Shown: positions 21,440-33,479 of the stretch, one piece after another
How the letters are laid out: each line of letters opens with the position of its first letter
Position numbering within the stretch: position 1 is the first letter of the stretch
Assembly: GCA_009760855.2 (NCBI GenBank)
Contig: WPIO01000245.1
Coordinates: 62,001-126,000 of the forward strand
Source of the DNA: Cristatella mucedo
Lineage: Eukaryota; Bryozoa; Phylactolaemata; Cristatellidae
Direction of reading: 5' to 3'
Length of the DNA: 64,000 nucleotides
Position numbers and translations under genes: made by a program
The notes under the pieces: generated by a model
The model's input: the letters and a program-made list of their open reading frames with translations, nothing else
Databases searched by the model: none
What the model was told of the DNA's origin: nothing

Positions 21440-22660
21440 TAATATTAGTAATATTTACATATTTGTATAGTGCATCAAATAACCCAATCACTTTGTAGGC
21501 ACTTTATATTTGCTGTCAAGTCAACATAATTAATTGTTTTAACGGTGCATTCATGATTTCAACAGAAAATTCATACGATTTTAACAAGCGGTTAGTGGCA
21601 GCATGGACAGTGTCAGCATGAATGAGCACATAAACGACAGATTGCATGGCCCCCTTTAATAGTTGGAAATATAAGTGTTTTTGTACCTATTCTTGTTTCC
21701 ATGTCAGGGGATGTGGTAAAGTCAGTCCGAAGTGAGTTCCACGCTTTGGAAGCATTGGAACTTAAGGCACAGTCTCCAATGAATTTTAAGGTTCTTGCGA
21801 GGTTCGGACTTCTGATAGATAAGCTGGAGAAAGAGAATAAGCGATACTAAAAGTGTGTGAAAAGTTATGAAGTCCACATTCTGCTGGATTGCTCAATAGT
21901 GCTGGTCGGTAAGATGTGCTGTGATGGGGCAACTACGATGTTCATGACTGACAAGCCTTACTACAGATTTTTGCACAAACGGCGAGCACCAGATGCACAG
22001 GCCAGTATTCGAGCAAGCAGTGAGTTGCAAAAACCCACGAAGGAAAGTTAAAAATGCACGAACCATTAGACTTGTTATTCCTTTCTATGACAACCCTAAT
22101 TTTAACAATGCTATATAGCTAAAAGTAGGGAGACATGACTGTGGAGTGGATGTGATCCTCTAGTGCAAGCTAACTTTGGAACTGGACGCCGTTTTTTCGT
22201 GCACATGAAGCAGGAGACATGCTGGAAGAGCTTATTTTGAGGTTTAAGTTTTCCAATTTCCGAGTTACACTTGAATTGGTCCTGCCTGGTAAGCTATTTT
22301 TATTTTCATTCAATTTTGAAAATTTAGCTGTCACCCATTTGTGGACGTCAGATACAACACAATCTTAGCCGATTTAACGATCTCATTTATTTTGAGGCTG
22401 TAGAGCTTTTACGGCTATTGCAGCTGCCTGCAGTGGTCAATACTGGATGGACAGTTGCAGTACTTGAATCTTTGACCAGGGTTGTAAAGAGCAAGTACCC
22501 AAGCTCCTGTGCAATACTGCCCATTGCAATCAAGATAGAGCAAAACAAGTAAAGAGACTCTACCTAAGTCTGCATTCCAAAAAGGTAGCTCTAAATCCAA
22601 AGCAATGAGGACTCTGTTGATTGATTAGCTCTCAATCCTGACTGGAATGTACTAGCCATG
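21440..22660 (-). mobile_element. LINE family A, old copy from RT to 3' end
   Basis: Collinear weak matches run from the (TAA)n remnant and 'aggcactttatatttgctg' (about 21495) through the C-terminal region (about 21710-22040) and the SLDDH-like segment (about 22150) to the RT core. RT block sequence ('gagcaaaacaagtaaagagactctacc') lies near 22540. Heavily decayed. An S2 SINE piece interrupts it at 22366-22441. Confidence 0.7.
22366..22441 (-). mobile_element. SINE S2 tail fragment inside family A
   Basis: The segment 'gatttaacgatctcattt', then 'gtagagcttttacggctatt' and 'cctgcagtggtcaa' matches the S2 3' half in order. It interrupts the LINE where the RT sequence would continue. Confidence 0.5.
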
Positions 22661-22916
22661 TTTAAAGTGACAATTTCAGAGTTTGGCTAAAATCAAAGGT
22701 TATTCCCTTGCAGCTGGTTGTAAATAACCTCGGCGTTCTCATTGCGGACCAAGAAATGATATTTTGATAGCTACAGCTATGCTAAACAATTCTAGCTTTA
22801 CAAAAAATGTACTACCTAATCGTAGACAAATTTACAGGCTAAATTTTTGTACTCTATTCTACAGTGACATCTATAAGGACCAGTTTAATACCCGACATTG
22901 AGATCTATAGGCGTAC
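22661..22916. other. Unassigned
   Basis: No recognised feature. Confidence 0.4.
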
Positions 22917-22963
22917 AGCTCTGCGCTTTATCAAGTGCAATATTATTATTATAATTATTATTA
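22917..22963 (+). mobile_element. Isolated family A 3' terminus
   Basis: Only the last part of the 3'UTR ('gcgctttatcaagtgcaa') and an imperfect (TTA)n run, about 45 bp. It is either an extremely 5'-truncated insertion or a relic. Confidence 0.65.
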
Positions 22964-23189
22964 CAGTAAGAGTAATGGTTTTCAGCTTAAAACTGAAGTT
23001 TACCATCACCTTAGCAATTTCACCAGCAGTTAGAATAATTGAAAAAATCAATACCGTCAAGCTAATAATGAGGTATACCTTACGTTAAAGGACTGCTCTT
23101 TTGTTGCCTAATTTTCCGAATTAAATGTGTCCTAAAATACTGCTGTGCAGTACCATTGATGCTAATGCCAGACCTTAAGTACTGCATAC

Positions 23190-24345
23190 AGATTTTGTCA
23201 CGAAAGCTACCCAGTTATTTTTATGGTTTAAACTCTCACTCCTGCCAATGTGATCGCCAAGTGCAATCTAGGCTTTCACCGTTATGTGAATGAAACTAAG
23301 TTGTACCATTGCTTCGATCTCTTCCGGCCCTAAGCACGTCAAATCCTCTCCTCTCCCTTTCTGCATTTATTGATAACATCCCCACGCAGAGGGCAGCCCA
23401 TTTCCTTGAATTGAAGATTGATAAAACCAACATAATAGTTATGGAAAAACTTAACGTGATTCAAAATTGGAAAGGTTAATTCTTAAAATTGATCCTGCCA
23501 CCATATCTCATGTCAAATCTCCACCAAATCTAAGTGTTATGGTACAAAGTGACCTTTAGCTAGACGACCGCAATCAAGTCTGCCTACTGCAAGCTATATA
23601 ACCTTACTAAATTTCTGGCTTGTTAAGACAGGAACGACTATCCGACTTGGTCCATGCATTTGTAACATCATGTCTTGACTTCTGTAAGTCACTGCATGCC
23701 GGTCTACCAGCATGTGCAATCAGGCTCTTACAAATAGTGCAACACTCTGCAGCTAGTCTAGTCTATCGAGAGCTTCGGAGTTGCGACATCACATCAGTTC
23801 TTGCTAATCCAAGCTGGTTACAAGTCAAGAAAAGCATCGAATTCAAGGTTTAGTCACTCCCTTTCAGGTCCCTTCATTCTTTAGGTCCAGCCTACCTATC
23901 GTATCCACCCCCTACCAAGCCAAGCATCGCACCACCAGCTTTTCGGAATAGAGTGTTTACCTATACCTCGTGCAAAATCCTAATCGTTTGGAGACATAAT
24001 TTTATTTCAAATTCAACCCATACTTGGAACTCACTCTTGACTTTCTTATCGATATTCCCTGACTTGACCACTTTTAAAATGAAATTATTAACGCACCGAT
24101 TCATGGCAGCATGCTCTGGGTCCCTGTGATTCGTCATTTATGTGCATGTGCTTATGAGTGTTGACATCGTGTATGCTGCCGCCACTAACCCCCACTTGCA
24201 CGCTGACACTGCGCTTTTCATCTAATAATATTGTTATTCTTATTGAGTTTATTGAGCACGCTACTACTTATCATTCAGTTATGTTTCCCTAGCAGCAAAT
24301 GCAAAGCATATAGAAAGAGATTTAGTTCTCGCTAGAGCTGGAACT
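23190..24345 (+). mobile_element. LINE family A, RT to 3'UTR, decayed
   Basis: It starts near the 'FTVYTLPLADVIAKHN' segment (about 23215), passes the HFYADDT region with YADD lost (tatgtgaatgaaact, about 23284), then the C-terminal region (the 23620-23853 frame contains 'LVHAFVTSCLDFCKS' and 'CAIRLLQIVQHSAASLV') and the 3'UTR to the hairpin start near 24310. Loss of the catalytic Asp pair and many stops make it inactive. Confidence 0.8.
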
Positions 24346-24804
24346 GAAAATGATCACAACGTACACCAGATTACGGGTCCGCATATTGTTATAGTCAAAA
24401 TGGCTATTAAAGTAGCTTTCCTCATGCACCCAGGCCTTATTAAACAGCACTCTTAGTCAGGGGCTAGCAAGTTGCCAATGCAAATTTCAAATCAGCTCTT
24501 CACGTTTCTAATTAACTGGCACTGATTTTAAGCCAAATTACCACCCAGTGCATTCATTCCGAATCCATAGTTCAGAGTATTTTCGATAAGCTACGTATCA
24601 GTCACAAACATGAAGAAAAGAGCATAGTGGACATTCCAGATGTCCACTGCTTAGAGCCCACAGTAACTGCCCACAGAAATAGTGGAAAGAGCAGTGTGTC
24701 TAAATCAGACGGATTAATAAAAAAATATGAGATCTACTATTCAGCTGATTCGTTATAGACTTAAAGATTTATGAAATTAATATTTTTTCTTATCAGAGTA
24801 TACT
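24346..24804. other. Unassigned
   Basis: AT-rich DNA without recognised repeats or exons. Confidence 0.4.
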
Positions 24805-26345
24805 AACATTACCAGTATTAATAATAATAATTAAAATAGTGTACTTGATAAAGTGCCCTCAGAGAACTTAATCTCTTTCTAGGCGTTTTACAATTGCTGC
24901 AAAGGGAAATGCAATTGAATGGTAAGTAAAATCATGCTTGATACACACAAAAAATGAATAACGTGGTTAGGGGTGACATGCACAGGGTCAGCATGCAGAT
25001 GTGGTTAGTGGCAGCATGCACTGTGTCAGCATGCATAAGCACATCAAGGACGAATCACAGGGACCCACTAAATGCTGTCCTAAATAGGTGTGTTTTTAGG
25101 TTCCTTTTAAATGTGGTTAGGTCAGGGGATGTTCTGACGCAGGTCGGGAGGCAGTTCCAGGCTTTGGGAGCATACGAACTAAATGCATGGTCTCCAAATG
25201 ATTAAAGATTTGTACGAGGTATTTGTCGACTGTTGGATTCCGAAAAGTGGGTGGTACGATGCTTGGCCTGATGGGGAGTATATCTGAGAGGTAGGCTGGA
25301 GCCATAAAATGAAGGGACCTAAAAGTGAGTGACAAAACCTTGAAGTCAATCCGTTGCTTGACTAGTAGCCAGTGCAGGTCGGCGAGAAGTGGAGCAATGT
25401 GGCAACTGCGACGCTCACGACAGACAAGCCTAGCTGCAGAGTTTTGCACCAGCTGCAATCGCCTGATTGCACATGCTGGTAGGCCAGTAAGCAGTGAGTT
25501 GCAGAAGTCGAGACGAGATGTCACGAATGCAGGGACCAACTTAGACGTGATACCGTTATCTAAACAAGCCCGAATTTTAGCAATGTTATGAAGCTGAAAA
25601 TAGGCAGATTTGACTGTGGAGCTGATATGGTCGTCTAACGAGAGGTCGCTTTGGAATATGACACCTTGATTTCGAGCTGATTCAACAGGAGATATGCTGG
25701 CAGAGCCAATTTTGAGCGTCAGCCTTTCCAATATCTGAATCACACTGCGTTTGCCCATAACTAGTAAGTTAGTTTCGTCATCGTTTAGTTTTAGAAAATT
25801 TGCTGCCATCCATGTGCAGATATCATCAATGCATGCAGCAAGTGAGTTGAGAGAATTTGAGGTGCTCGAAGGCTGGGAGGGATCAAAGCAAAGGTACGAC
25901 CGAGTGTCGTCCGCATAGAAATGAAAGCCTAGATTGTGCTTGGCAATCACATCGGCGAGAGGGAGAGTATAAACCGTGAAAAGAACCGGAGCTAGCACGG
26001 AGCCCTGAGGCACTCCATATTTCAGAGGTACTTCAGATGATCTTTGTCCATTCACGTCAACACTCTGGAGTCTCTCACTGAGATAGGACCTGAACCACTG
26101 CAGAGCAGTGCCAGTGATGCCCAGGCGAGATGAGAGGCGCTCTAGAAGAACTTTGTGATCGATGGCGTCAAAAGCTGCCGAAAGATCGAGCAAAACAAGC
26201 AGTGACACTCTACCCACGTCTGCATTCCTAAGTAGGTCGTTGTATACCCTAAGCTATGCCGACTCTGTAGAGTGATTAGCTCTAAAGCCGGACTGGAACT
26301 TACTAGCAAGGTGTGAGGTTTCGATATATGAGTTTAGTATTATTC
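24805..26345 (-). mobile_element. LINE family A, best RT-containing copy (1.54 kb)
   Basis: On the minus strand: 'FQSGFRANHSTES' region near 26300, a complete RT core, the C-terminal region, 3'UTR hairpin and an imperfect (TAA)n tail near 24818-24838. 5' truncated at about 26345 within the RT N-terminal part. The least damaged A copy with catalytic motifs in this window. Confidence 0.93.
25117..26217 (-). pseudogene. Reverse transcriptase of LINE family A, 366-codon open frame, 5' truncated and frameshifted
   Basis: Role: RNA-templated DNA synthesis at nicked target DNA. Motifs by residue of this frame: DLSAAFDAIDH at 11-21 (first catalytic Asp), GVPQGSVLAPVLF at 68-80, FHFYADDT at 98-105 with YADD at 101-104. 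Then come the thumb and C-terminal region with 'LKLNDDETNLLVMGK' and 'LDFCNSLLTGLPACAIRRLQ'. All key RT residues are present. Near 25270 one base is missing compared with other copies ('gatggggagtata' versus 'gatggggtagtata'), which shifts the last ~75 codons out of the canonical LPHQAKH... frame. The endonuclease and linker are absent, so the copy is dead. Confidence 0.9.
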
Positions 26346-27178
26346 TTAGACTGGCGATCCCATGCGAACAAAAATGGCTTTCGCTTCGGCTTTTAGCCGT
26401 GGCTCAGTTGCATGAGAACTCCATAATAGTCAGCTTTTATTAGGATTCATAGCGATAAACCTGGAAGCATCGCACTGTAATTAATCTATCTCAGTCCTAA
26501 AGTTCACAAACTGACATTAGCTAAGAGTTGAATAGTCTGAAGATTTTTGCAAGCCTGTTATTGCTTAACAACCCCAGCAGCTTTCTCCACGTACTGGGAA
26601 TCTAAGAGACTAAATCATGCGACAAAAAAGCTGCAATCATTGCCTTAGTCAAGAAGACGGTCGTGGCAGCCGCTACCATGGCAGTAAGAACTAGAGGGAA
26701 AGGGGCTTAGTAAGATCGACTGAAAATGACTTGCCAGCCTCATTACACACTTAATTATATCACCTCCCACCGATTTGATTGCAATGAAGATGAAGTGAAA
26801 CGTTATTTGATGCAAGCAGCCTACGCTCAATCTGATTTGCTCGTCCCTTTGGGCAGTCGAAGGTTAAAACATGAGCACCTGGAGAATATTCGGCCCTTCA
26901 TTTTCTCGAGAGAATTGCTTACCTGTGCATGAATAAGTGAGCGTTATTAGCCCGGTTATTACGGATGAATGAGTGTATCCTTTACTTGTGTCGGAGTGCT
27001 TTTGCAAGCCTGATTGTCGTGTCTCGTTGCACTTAAGCCCTGTAAACCTATCCAGGATTGGCTAGCTATTAGTTGTTTAAAAGCATCGATTTAAAAATTA
27101 CATGATTTTTTAGGACCCTTTAAGAACTTAAACTCCTGACGGGTGCTGTAAACATGATGTAATAAAATCAGTACTATG
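26346..27178. other. Unassigned
   Basis: No recognised family. A 68-codon plus frame (26726-26932) lacks splice support and domain motifs. Confidence 0.35.
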
Positions 27179-27298
27179 ATGTAATGTAATGTAATGTATC
27201 TCCGTCTGTAACTCCACAAAGTCATAAAGACCATGTGGGTGTTAAGCGGGAGAGTTTTGTATATCGCACTCACAGCTTAAGTGGCTTTCGGATAAAAG
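27179..27298 (-). mobile_element. LINE family B, 3' terminus only
   Basis: Minus strand: the end of the 3'UTR ('cacccacatggtctttatga', 'ctttgtggagttacagacgg') followed by three ACATT units (27181-27197). A ~120-bp, strongly 5'-truncated insertion. Confidence 0.85.
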
Positions 27299-28079
27299 AT
27301 ATGGACAGGCTGTTCAATTACTTACCACGTTAAATTGATCTGCAGTGAGCTAATAGAGATAAAATAGCACGGATTTAAAAAGACATTCACCAGTCTTGTA
27401 GGTTTTTCGAAAATCTCTCCACAAGGTAGGTCTATTATTTCCCAATAATGCATGGGCACAGGATATTAATTAGCTGTTCGCGAAGCGTACTTTTCGCTAA
27501 TTGTAATGCATTTCACCATGAAATATTTCATTGTAAATGTATTATGTTTTATGTTAATAATAGGTCTGTTTTTTATGAAAATATTATGTTAACCTGCATA
27601 AAAGCGTTTTAAATTCCTATAGGTTCAAGAAATGAACCTGAAGTACTAATTTTAAATGGTACAGTTTCAACTTCTAATTTGTTCAACCACAATCCATCGA
27701 CATCGAGTGATCAAGGCAAAAATGACGTGGTTACTGAAGGCACTGAAGTTAATTTATTTTATATCTCTATAAGTACATTATTATTACTATTAACAAATTG
27801 ATATTTCAGAATTTTACGCTAAACTTTTACTTTAATATTTCTTACCTTTAATTCAGCAAATTAATCTCAGGTGGAGGTTTCAAATTATACAGGGTATTCT
27901 TCAAATCAGACAAGAATAAAGTAATTTGTCTGGACCAATCAAGTTATAGCGAGCAGGTTTATTTAAGGCCTTAACAGTGACACATAAATCTAAAATATCA
28001 AAGTGTCAAGTCGAACATACAAAACAAGTAAATGTGAACTGCAATAGTGAAAGCACTTTGTTAATTTTACTTAGCATTT
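27299..28079. other. Unassigned AT-rich DNA
   Basis: Low G+C, no exon or repeat recognised. Confidence 0.45.
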
Positions 28080-28706
28080 AATAATAATTATAATAATAAT
28101 ATTGCACTTGATAAAGCCCCCTCAGAGAACTTAATCTCTTTCTAGGCGCTTTACATTTGCTGCAAAGTGATACGCAATATAATAGTAAGTAAAATCATGC
28201 TTGAAAAACAAACAAAATGAATAATATGGTTAGGGGTGACATGCACAGTGTCAGCATGCCAATGTGGTTAGTGGCAGCATGCACAGTGTCAGCACGCATA
28301 ATCACTACAAGGACGAATCACAGGGACCCACTAAATGCTGTCCTAAATAGGTGTGTTTTTAAGTTTCTTTTAAATGTGGTCAGGTCAGGGGATGTTCTGA
28401 TGCAGGTCGGGAGGGAGTTCCAGGCTTTGGGAGCATACGAGCTAAATGCACGGTCTCCAGAGGATTTAAGGTTTGTACGAGGTATTTCTAGACTGTTGGA
28501 TTCCGAAAAGCGAGTGGTACGATGCTTGGCCTGATGGGGTAGTATATCTGAAAGATAGGCTGGAGCCATAGAATGAAGAGACCTAAAAGTGAGCGACAAA
28601 ACCTTGAAGTCAATCATTTGCTTGACTGGTAGCCAGTGCAGGTCGGCGAGAAGTGGAGTAATGTGGCAACTGCGACGCTCACGACAGACAAGCCTAGCTG
28701 CAGAGT
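28080..28706 (-). mobile_element. LINE family A, 3' 625 bp, well preserved
   Basis: (TAA)n-like tail at 28080-28101, hairpin, and an uninterrupted C-terminal frame at 28318-28617 ending SGSL-stop ('LSDILPHQAKHRTTRF', 'SYAPKAWNSLPTCIRTS'). The 5' truncation at 28707 abuts an AT/T-rich stretch. Among the youngest A copies by frame integrity. Confidence 0.93.
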
Positions 28707-29384
28707 TTTTTTTTATTATTCTTTATTTATTATTTTATATATTTTTATATTATTTTCAAATTGTATCATAGGTTAATGCAATTGGAACGGAAACAAACCG
28801 AATGTTATGATAACCTATTGGCTTCAAAAGACTAGGTTTCTTGGCTGAAAAGTGTGTGAGAAGGCAGAAGTAGTAGAACTATTTTGGGAGAGATCCACTT
28901 AGCCAAAAATGTATTTGGTGATTGCTGGGACAGCTGCCACGACGTCTCCATGCTTACTGGTATGTCAAATGAATATCCAACGATCGAGTAACAAAAATAT
29001 GGGCACTTGTTGAAATAATCAAATCAGCGCGGTCACAAAATTTTCACATATCTATGTTACACTCCCTCAGTTGCAACTACCTGTCGGGCTCGGCTAGGCA
29101 TAGAGCTGATAAGTGCTCAAAAACATATTCAGTTTTAATGCTCCAGGCTTTGGAAGTAAAAAAAAGCTCATAAATAGTCGTGATGTGGACTGCCAGCTGC
29201 AGTTACCGTGGCTCGACTTCATCCCACAATTCAAGCTAGATTGGATAACGGTCCGGAGACTAACTTGGCCATCTCACAACCCTGATGGTAGGGAAACTGA
29301 GTTCCGATAAACGTTTAGAAGAAATAACTACTTTGGCGTCGGTTTGCTAAGGGTTTGTGGGTCCTACGTTTTGGAAAGGGTATA
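28707..29384. other. Unassigned, starting with a T-rich low-complexity run
   Basis: 28707-28760 is nearly all A/T. The rest shows no recognised repeat. A 65-codon plus frame near 29113 has no domain signal. Confidence 0.4.
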
Positions 29385-29525
29385 AGTATAATTCATTTGT
29401 AAAGCACCCCAAGAGAACTAAATCTATATTCACGCGCTTCACATGTGCCTCAGGGCTCGAGCCCACGACTTCAGCCAGACCTTAGTCGGGGCCAGCACCT
29501 TAACCAATCGACCAACCGAGCTCAA
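29385..29525 (-). mobile_element. SINE family S1 copy
   Basis: Minus strand: head with box A ('ggttaaggtgctgg'), box B GGGCTCGAGCCC near 29454-29465, then the tail hairpin remnant and 'acaaatgaattata' end. The hairpin stem is partly mutated. Confidence 0.8.
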
Positions 29526-30094
29526 GTAAATGTCCTAAGTCATGATGCCTGGTATGCTTTCAAGGCTTAGATGCCACAACTTCAGAAGCAACCCCAAAAG
29601 ATGACTTCTTCTCCTTCAAATTAAACCGTTGACTGCAGGAACTTGGATGAGTAGGCTCCATCGGGTCGCCGATGCAAAAAAAGCCTGCTTTTGCAGTTCG
29701 AACACAGCGTGAATTTTCTGTCGTCACCCTATACAACTTTATCTGAATAGCCAGTCAGTAGTCTAGTAGGTCCGAGTCCTAACCCGCTGTAGACGATTAA
29801 AAATGTCCTTCGCCGACAGAGGAGTGTGGATAGCACTTACTAAAGTACAAATGTTTATGCGAAAAAACTTTAGCTTACGCTATTGCATTATGGTAAAATG
29901 ACTATCGCCCATATTCAATTGAAACGACATCAAGAGTTTGATGCCGATGAGCAGACACATTTTGCTGCGTGTGCAATCAATATATCAAATAACTCGTAAA
30001 ACTATTTCATGGAAGTATCGTTTTATGTGTAGCTAGCCTCCAGTGGATACTTTAGCACCCTTTAAAGGGATTAAATAAAAATTGAGACGAATGG
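29526..30094. other. Unassigned
   Basis: No recognised feature. Confidence 0.4.
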
Positions 30095-30250
30095 CTTTAT
30101 TATATATGATATGCAAGTCATTTTGTATAGAGACCCAAGAGAATATAGTCTCTAGTCAGGTGCTTCACACACGCCTCGGGGCTCGAGCCCACGACCTGAG
30201 CCAGACCTTGGTCGGGGCAAGCGCATTAACCACTGGACTAAACCAGCATG
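30095..30250 (-). mobile_element. SINE family S1 copy
   Basis: Minus strand: 'ggtttagtccagtggttaat' head, box B in 'cgtgggctcgagccccgagg' (about 30175-30195), the tail with the hairpin partly altered and an AT-rich end. It lies ~0.6 kb from the S1 copy at 29385 in the same orientation, but the intervening DNA is not repeated. Confidence 0.8.
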
Positions 30251-30460
30251 CAGGGGAACTCCTGAAGGAAAGCTGAATGCCACGTGTTGGCCGCTAAATC
30301 CAATATCTTGCATGGAATAAGTTAGCTTATAAAAATCATTTAAATATATTATATTTTATGGATTCATCACATGTGAGCACAGTGGGAAAAGACACTCGTG
30401 AAGTTTTCTACCTGAATAATTAGGCTTGAAATAATAAAAATCTAAGGGAACGCTACTGCA

Positions 30461-30487
30461 CTACTACTACTACTACTACTACTACTA
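30461..30487. repeat. (CTA)n trinucleotide repeat, 9 units
   Basis: A perfect short tandem run. Confidence 0.95.
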
Positions 30488-30679
30488 TACGATGAACAGT
30501 GTAAGCTTGGAAATAAAAATAGCTAAACTTTCATCAGGTCCTTATGTATTCCTTCTGTCGTCAAAAGCATCAAAAGATCAACATCTTTCACCTTCTATGG
30601 TGCTGAGCTCCCTTTTGCCTCGCCTCCGGAGATTAGCCGTCTTCAGGAGGCTGAAAAAGTCAAAGAGTGAGGTCTCTTT

Positions 30680-30990
30680 AATAATAATAATAATAATAAT
30701 AATGCACTTGATAAAGTGCCCTCAGAGAACGCAATCACTTTCTAGGTGCTTTACTTTTGCTGCAAAGGAAAAAGCGATTAAATGGTGATTAATATAATGC
30801 TTGATGAACAACATGAATAACATGGTTAGGGGTGACATGCCCAGGGTCAGCATGCAAGTTTGGTTAGTGCCAGCATGGACCATGTCAGCACGCATAAGCA
30901 CATGAAGGACGAATCACAGGACCAACTAAATGCTGTCCAAAATAGGTGTGTTTCTAAGTTACTTTTTAAATGTGGTCAAGTCAGGGGATG
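30680..30990 (-). mobile_element. LINE family A, 3' fragment
   Basis: (TAA)n at 30681-30703, 3'UTR hairpin and the last codons of ORF2 (the equivalent of 'LTTFKRNLK' near 30960-30980). The 5' end merges into a tandem duplication at 30970-31144. Confidence 0.85.
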
Positions 30991-31144
30991 CTTGCACGTC
31001 CTTAGAAAAATTGAGCAAGAGCTCACTAAGCTATAATGTACTTTCACGAAATTTGTAAGTGTGGTCAAGTCAGATGATGTTTGCACGTCTTTAGCAAAAC
31101 TAAGCAAGAGCGCACAAAGCTATATTGAAATTTTAAGAAATTTA
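30970..31144. repeat. ~84-bp tandem duplication spanning a LINE 5' junction
   Basis: The unit at 30970-31054 and the unit at 31060-31144 align throughout: 'tgtggtcaagtcag..gatg', 'ttgcacgtc.ttag', 'gcaagagc.cac.aagctata', 'aaattt'. Each includes ~20 bp of family A 3' coding end plus flanking DNA, so the duplication came after LINE insertion. Divergence of roughly 15% suggests some age. Confidence 0.8.
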
Positions 31145-32597
31145 AAAGTTATCTTTTCATATCGAGGAGATACAATTCTGGCACCTGATAATAAAAGTTG
31201 CTTGTCACACCTTATTGATTTAGAGAAAGAAAGCAGTAGTTGGGTATTGTGGGTGCTACCAATGGGCTTTGAGTTTCGCCACATCATTAAGTTTTCATGG
31301 TGCGACTGGATGAATAGGCTGCATCCTGATATTGCTTGCTAGAGATAAATGTCTGTCTCCTGATGAAACAGACATGGTTTAAAATGAATAACTTTATAGG
31401 ACAGCAAATGAGGAACATTACAAAGTGCGCCGAATTTTTCAGAAGCTGGACACTTTAGGAATATCTCCTGGACTTAAAAGGGTAGCTGCAGTGGTTCATG
31501 GCCTTCCGACTAATTGAGGATTTAAACAATTTGAGGAAGTTTTTAAGCTTTAATTTAGAGAATGCCGAGATGTGATGTATAATGTTTCTTCAGTTGTCGA
31601 ATTATCGAGTTGAAGCATTCAAGCAGATCGTGGGGACGATCCACGAGAGGCCCGAAAGCCTTTGTACACATTAGGATTACTAGCATTTATAGGCATAATA
31701 GATTAAGAAGGTCGTTAACAAGAGCAATACAAAAAAATAATGAACAAGCACTATACTTGTTGGCTAACTCGAGAGATTGATTTACAGTCGGCTGCGTATC
31801 TAGAACACAGAATCATTTCAGAATCATTTTTAGCGGTTTATTTTATTCTGGCTAAAAAATATAGTAGAAGCCGAAGATTAATTTTTCTTCTCATCACAAG
31901 TTTCTAAAATTTACAAAGGAGAAGTTCGTTGACATGAAAGGTCTTTACTGTACAACTCTAAGCGACTAGAAAAAACTCCTACTACGGATACAATCATTCT
32001 GACAGCTTGGTATCAAAAGTGGTGAGCCTCCTTGTAGCATTTGTGAATAGCCTAGAAAGTATGTCGTTCAAATAATCACATTTAATACTTAGTAAATAGC
32101 ACCACTCTAGGTATTTAGTATGCAATGGTGTCTATTTTATTTTGACGTACATTTGGATGATCGGCCATAGCCTGAGTCTGCACTAAAGCTCTTTGGAGAT
32201 ATAGCGAATGCATCCAAATTAATTGGCAAAAGTGTGGTAAAAGGTAATGAGCAAACTAAAAACCAACATAGACCGGGATAGTTGATTTGAAATTTTGGTA
32301 GTACCTTTAGAAGTAGCACTTGAGCATTGGTTTAATCAACTAATTTATGGATTTTAATCATTATTGAATTCCAGTTCCCAAAGACACACTGTTATTCTAT
32401 ATTCATCGCTTAAGGCCTTAGACCATTGTTTATGGTCTCCTGCTAGAGCAAAGTTGCTGTTACTTATTTTAACAACGACAATACTAGTGTCTGCACTGTT
32501 TTTTGCCATGTTGAAAGAGCAATAGCTTTTTAGGCTTGGCTTTTTTGCCTAATAGTAATAAGCAGCTCACTGCCTGTAGACTAACTTCTCTTCTGAG
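31145..32597. other. Unassigned; possible decayed coding remnant near 31370-31600
   Basis: In one plus frame around 31390-31600 the peptide 'EHYKVRRIFQKLDTLGIS' and 'GLKRVAAVVHGLP' looks protein-like but is interrupted by stops and matches nothing I can name. The rest is featureless AT-rich DNA. Confidence 0.3.
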
Positions 32598-32615
32598 TCA
32601 CAGTAGTTCCCTTAC

Positions 32616-32911
32616 GGAAGACAACACTGAGCCATGCTGGTTCTTGACGGAAGCGAGACACCTTGCCACGTGCCGCTCGTTCACCGTCTTGGGGCGCGTT
32701 GGATACTCTAGCTTTAAAATGTTAAGATACTCATCAATTGCAACCATTTCTCGGCGAATTTTGCTTTTCTCTATTGCCCATTTCCCAGCCGGCCCTGTTG
32801 CTGTTGCTTGGGTACACTTGGGTGCCAAAGCGGATCGATGGTTTACCTCTGCCACAGCATCGATGAATGCTACGTACCGCGGCATTTCGTCAATAAAGTA
32901 TGGAAGTTGGG
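32616..32911 (-). CDS. Host exon of an unrecognised gene
   Basis: On the minus strand an acceptor 'ttttaccatacag' ends at 32912. The exon opens in phase 1 with 'QLPYFIDEMPRYVAFIDA', continues 'KWAIEKSKIRREMVAIDEYL' and 'LEYPTRPKTVNERHVARC'. At 32615 a donor-like tcc|gtaagg follows Ser-Ser in phase 0. Alternatively the frame runs on to a TGA at 32598-32600, making it a terminal exon. The peptide has charged helical spacing, conserved-looking Pro and Arg residues and no low complexity, and no transposon family here encodes it. Its protein family is unknown to me. The polypyrimidine tract is weak, so the boundary could differ. Confidence 0.5.
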
Positions 32912-33479
32912 CTGTATGGTAAAACTCACTTTTTTGTGCATTGAAGTCTTTGAGTAATATCCTAACATTTAATAAATCAATCCGGGACTAATCGATATTG
33001 TTGCATTTAGTGTAAGTTGTGGTTATGATATTTTGTCTGAGCGATTTTGAGATTTTAATGATTCAGCTATCGGGGAAAAATGACCTCGTTGCAAAAAATA
33101 ATAAATGCTGCGGCAACTAATACTTATGACGCGAGGGCTTGCATATTTAGGTGCTCACCAGCCTCTGGCAATAGTCATTCCTACGGTTATATCAGAATTT
33201 ATTGCTCTGGGTTCGGCATTACTCATAATGTACATTATAAGGTATGTACAGTAATTATTTGACTGCTCACAGCAACTTCTATCTAAGGTACACAGCAAAC
33301 ACTTTAGTAACCCTTAGAATAGGTCCGACTATCAAGATTAAATTCAGAACGGCTCAGCCTAGCTGTTCCCCTATTGTGTATCCAGCTTAGAAACACATCT
33401 CTACCGAAGAAATTTGAAAGTCAAAAAATAATAATTAAACATCAGGTCGTGGAAATTTAAGCTTGGAAACTTGTTTGAG
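32912..33479. other. Unassigned, possibly intron of the minus-strand gene
   Basis: No recognised repeat. Its place just upstream (minus strand) of the exon at 32616-32911 makes intron the simplest reading. Confidence 0.35.

Noticed and set aside
31061-31342. 93-codon plus frame after a LINE fragment
   Set aside because: It begins inside a duplicated LINE 3' segment and has no recognised homology.
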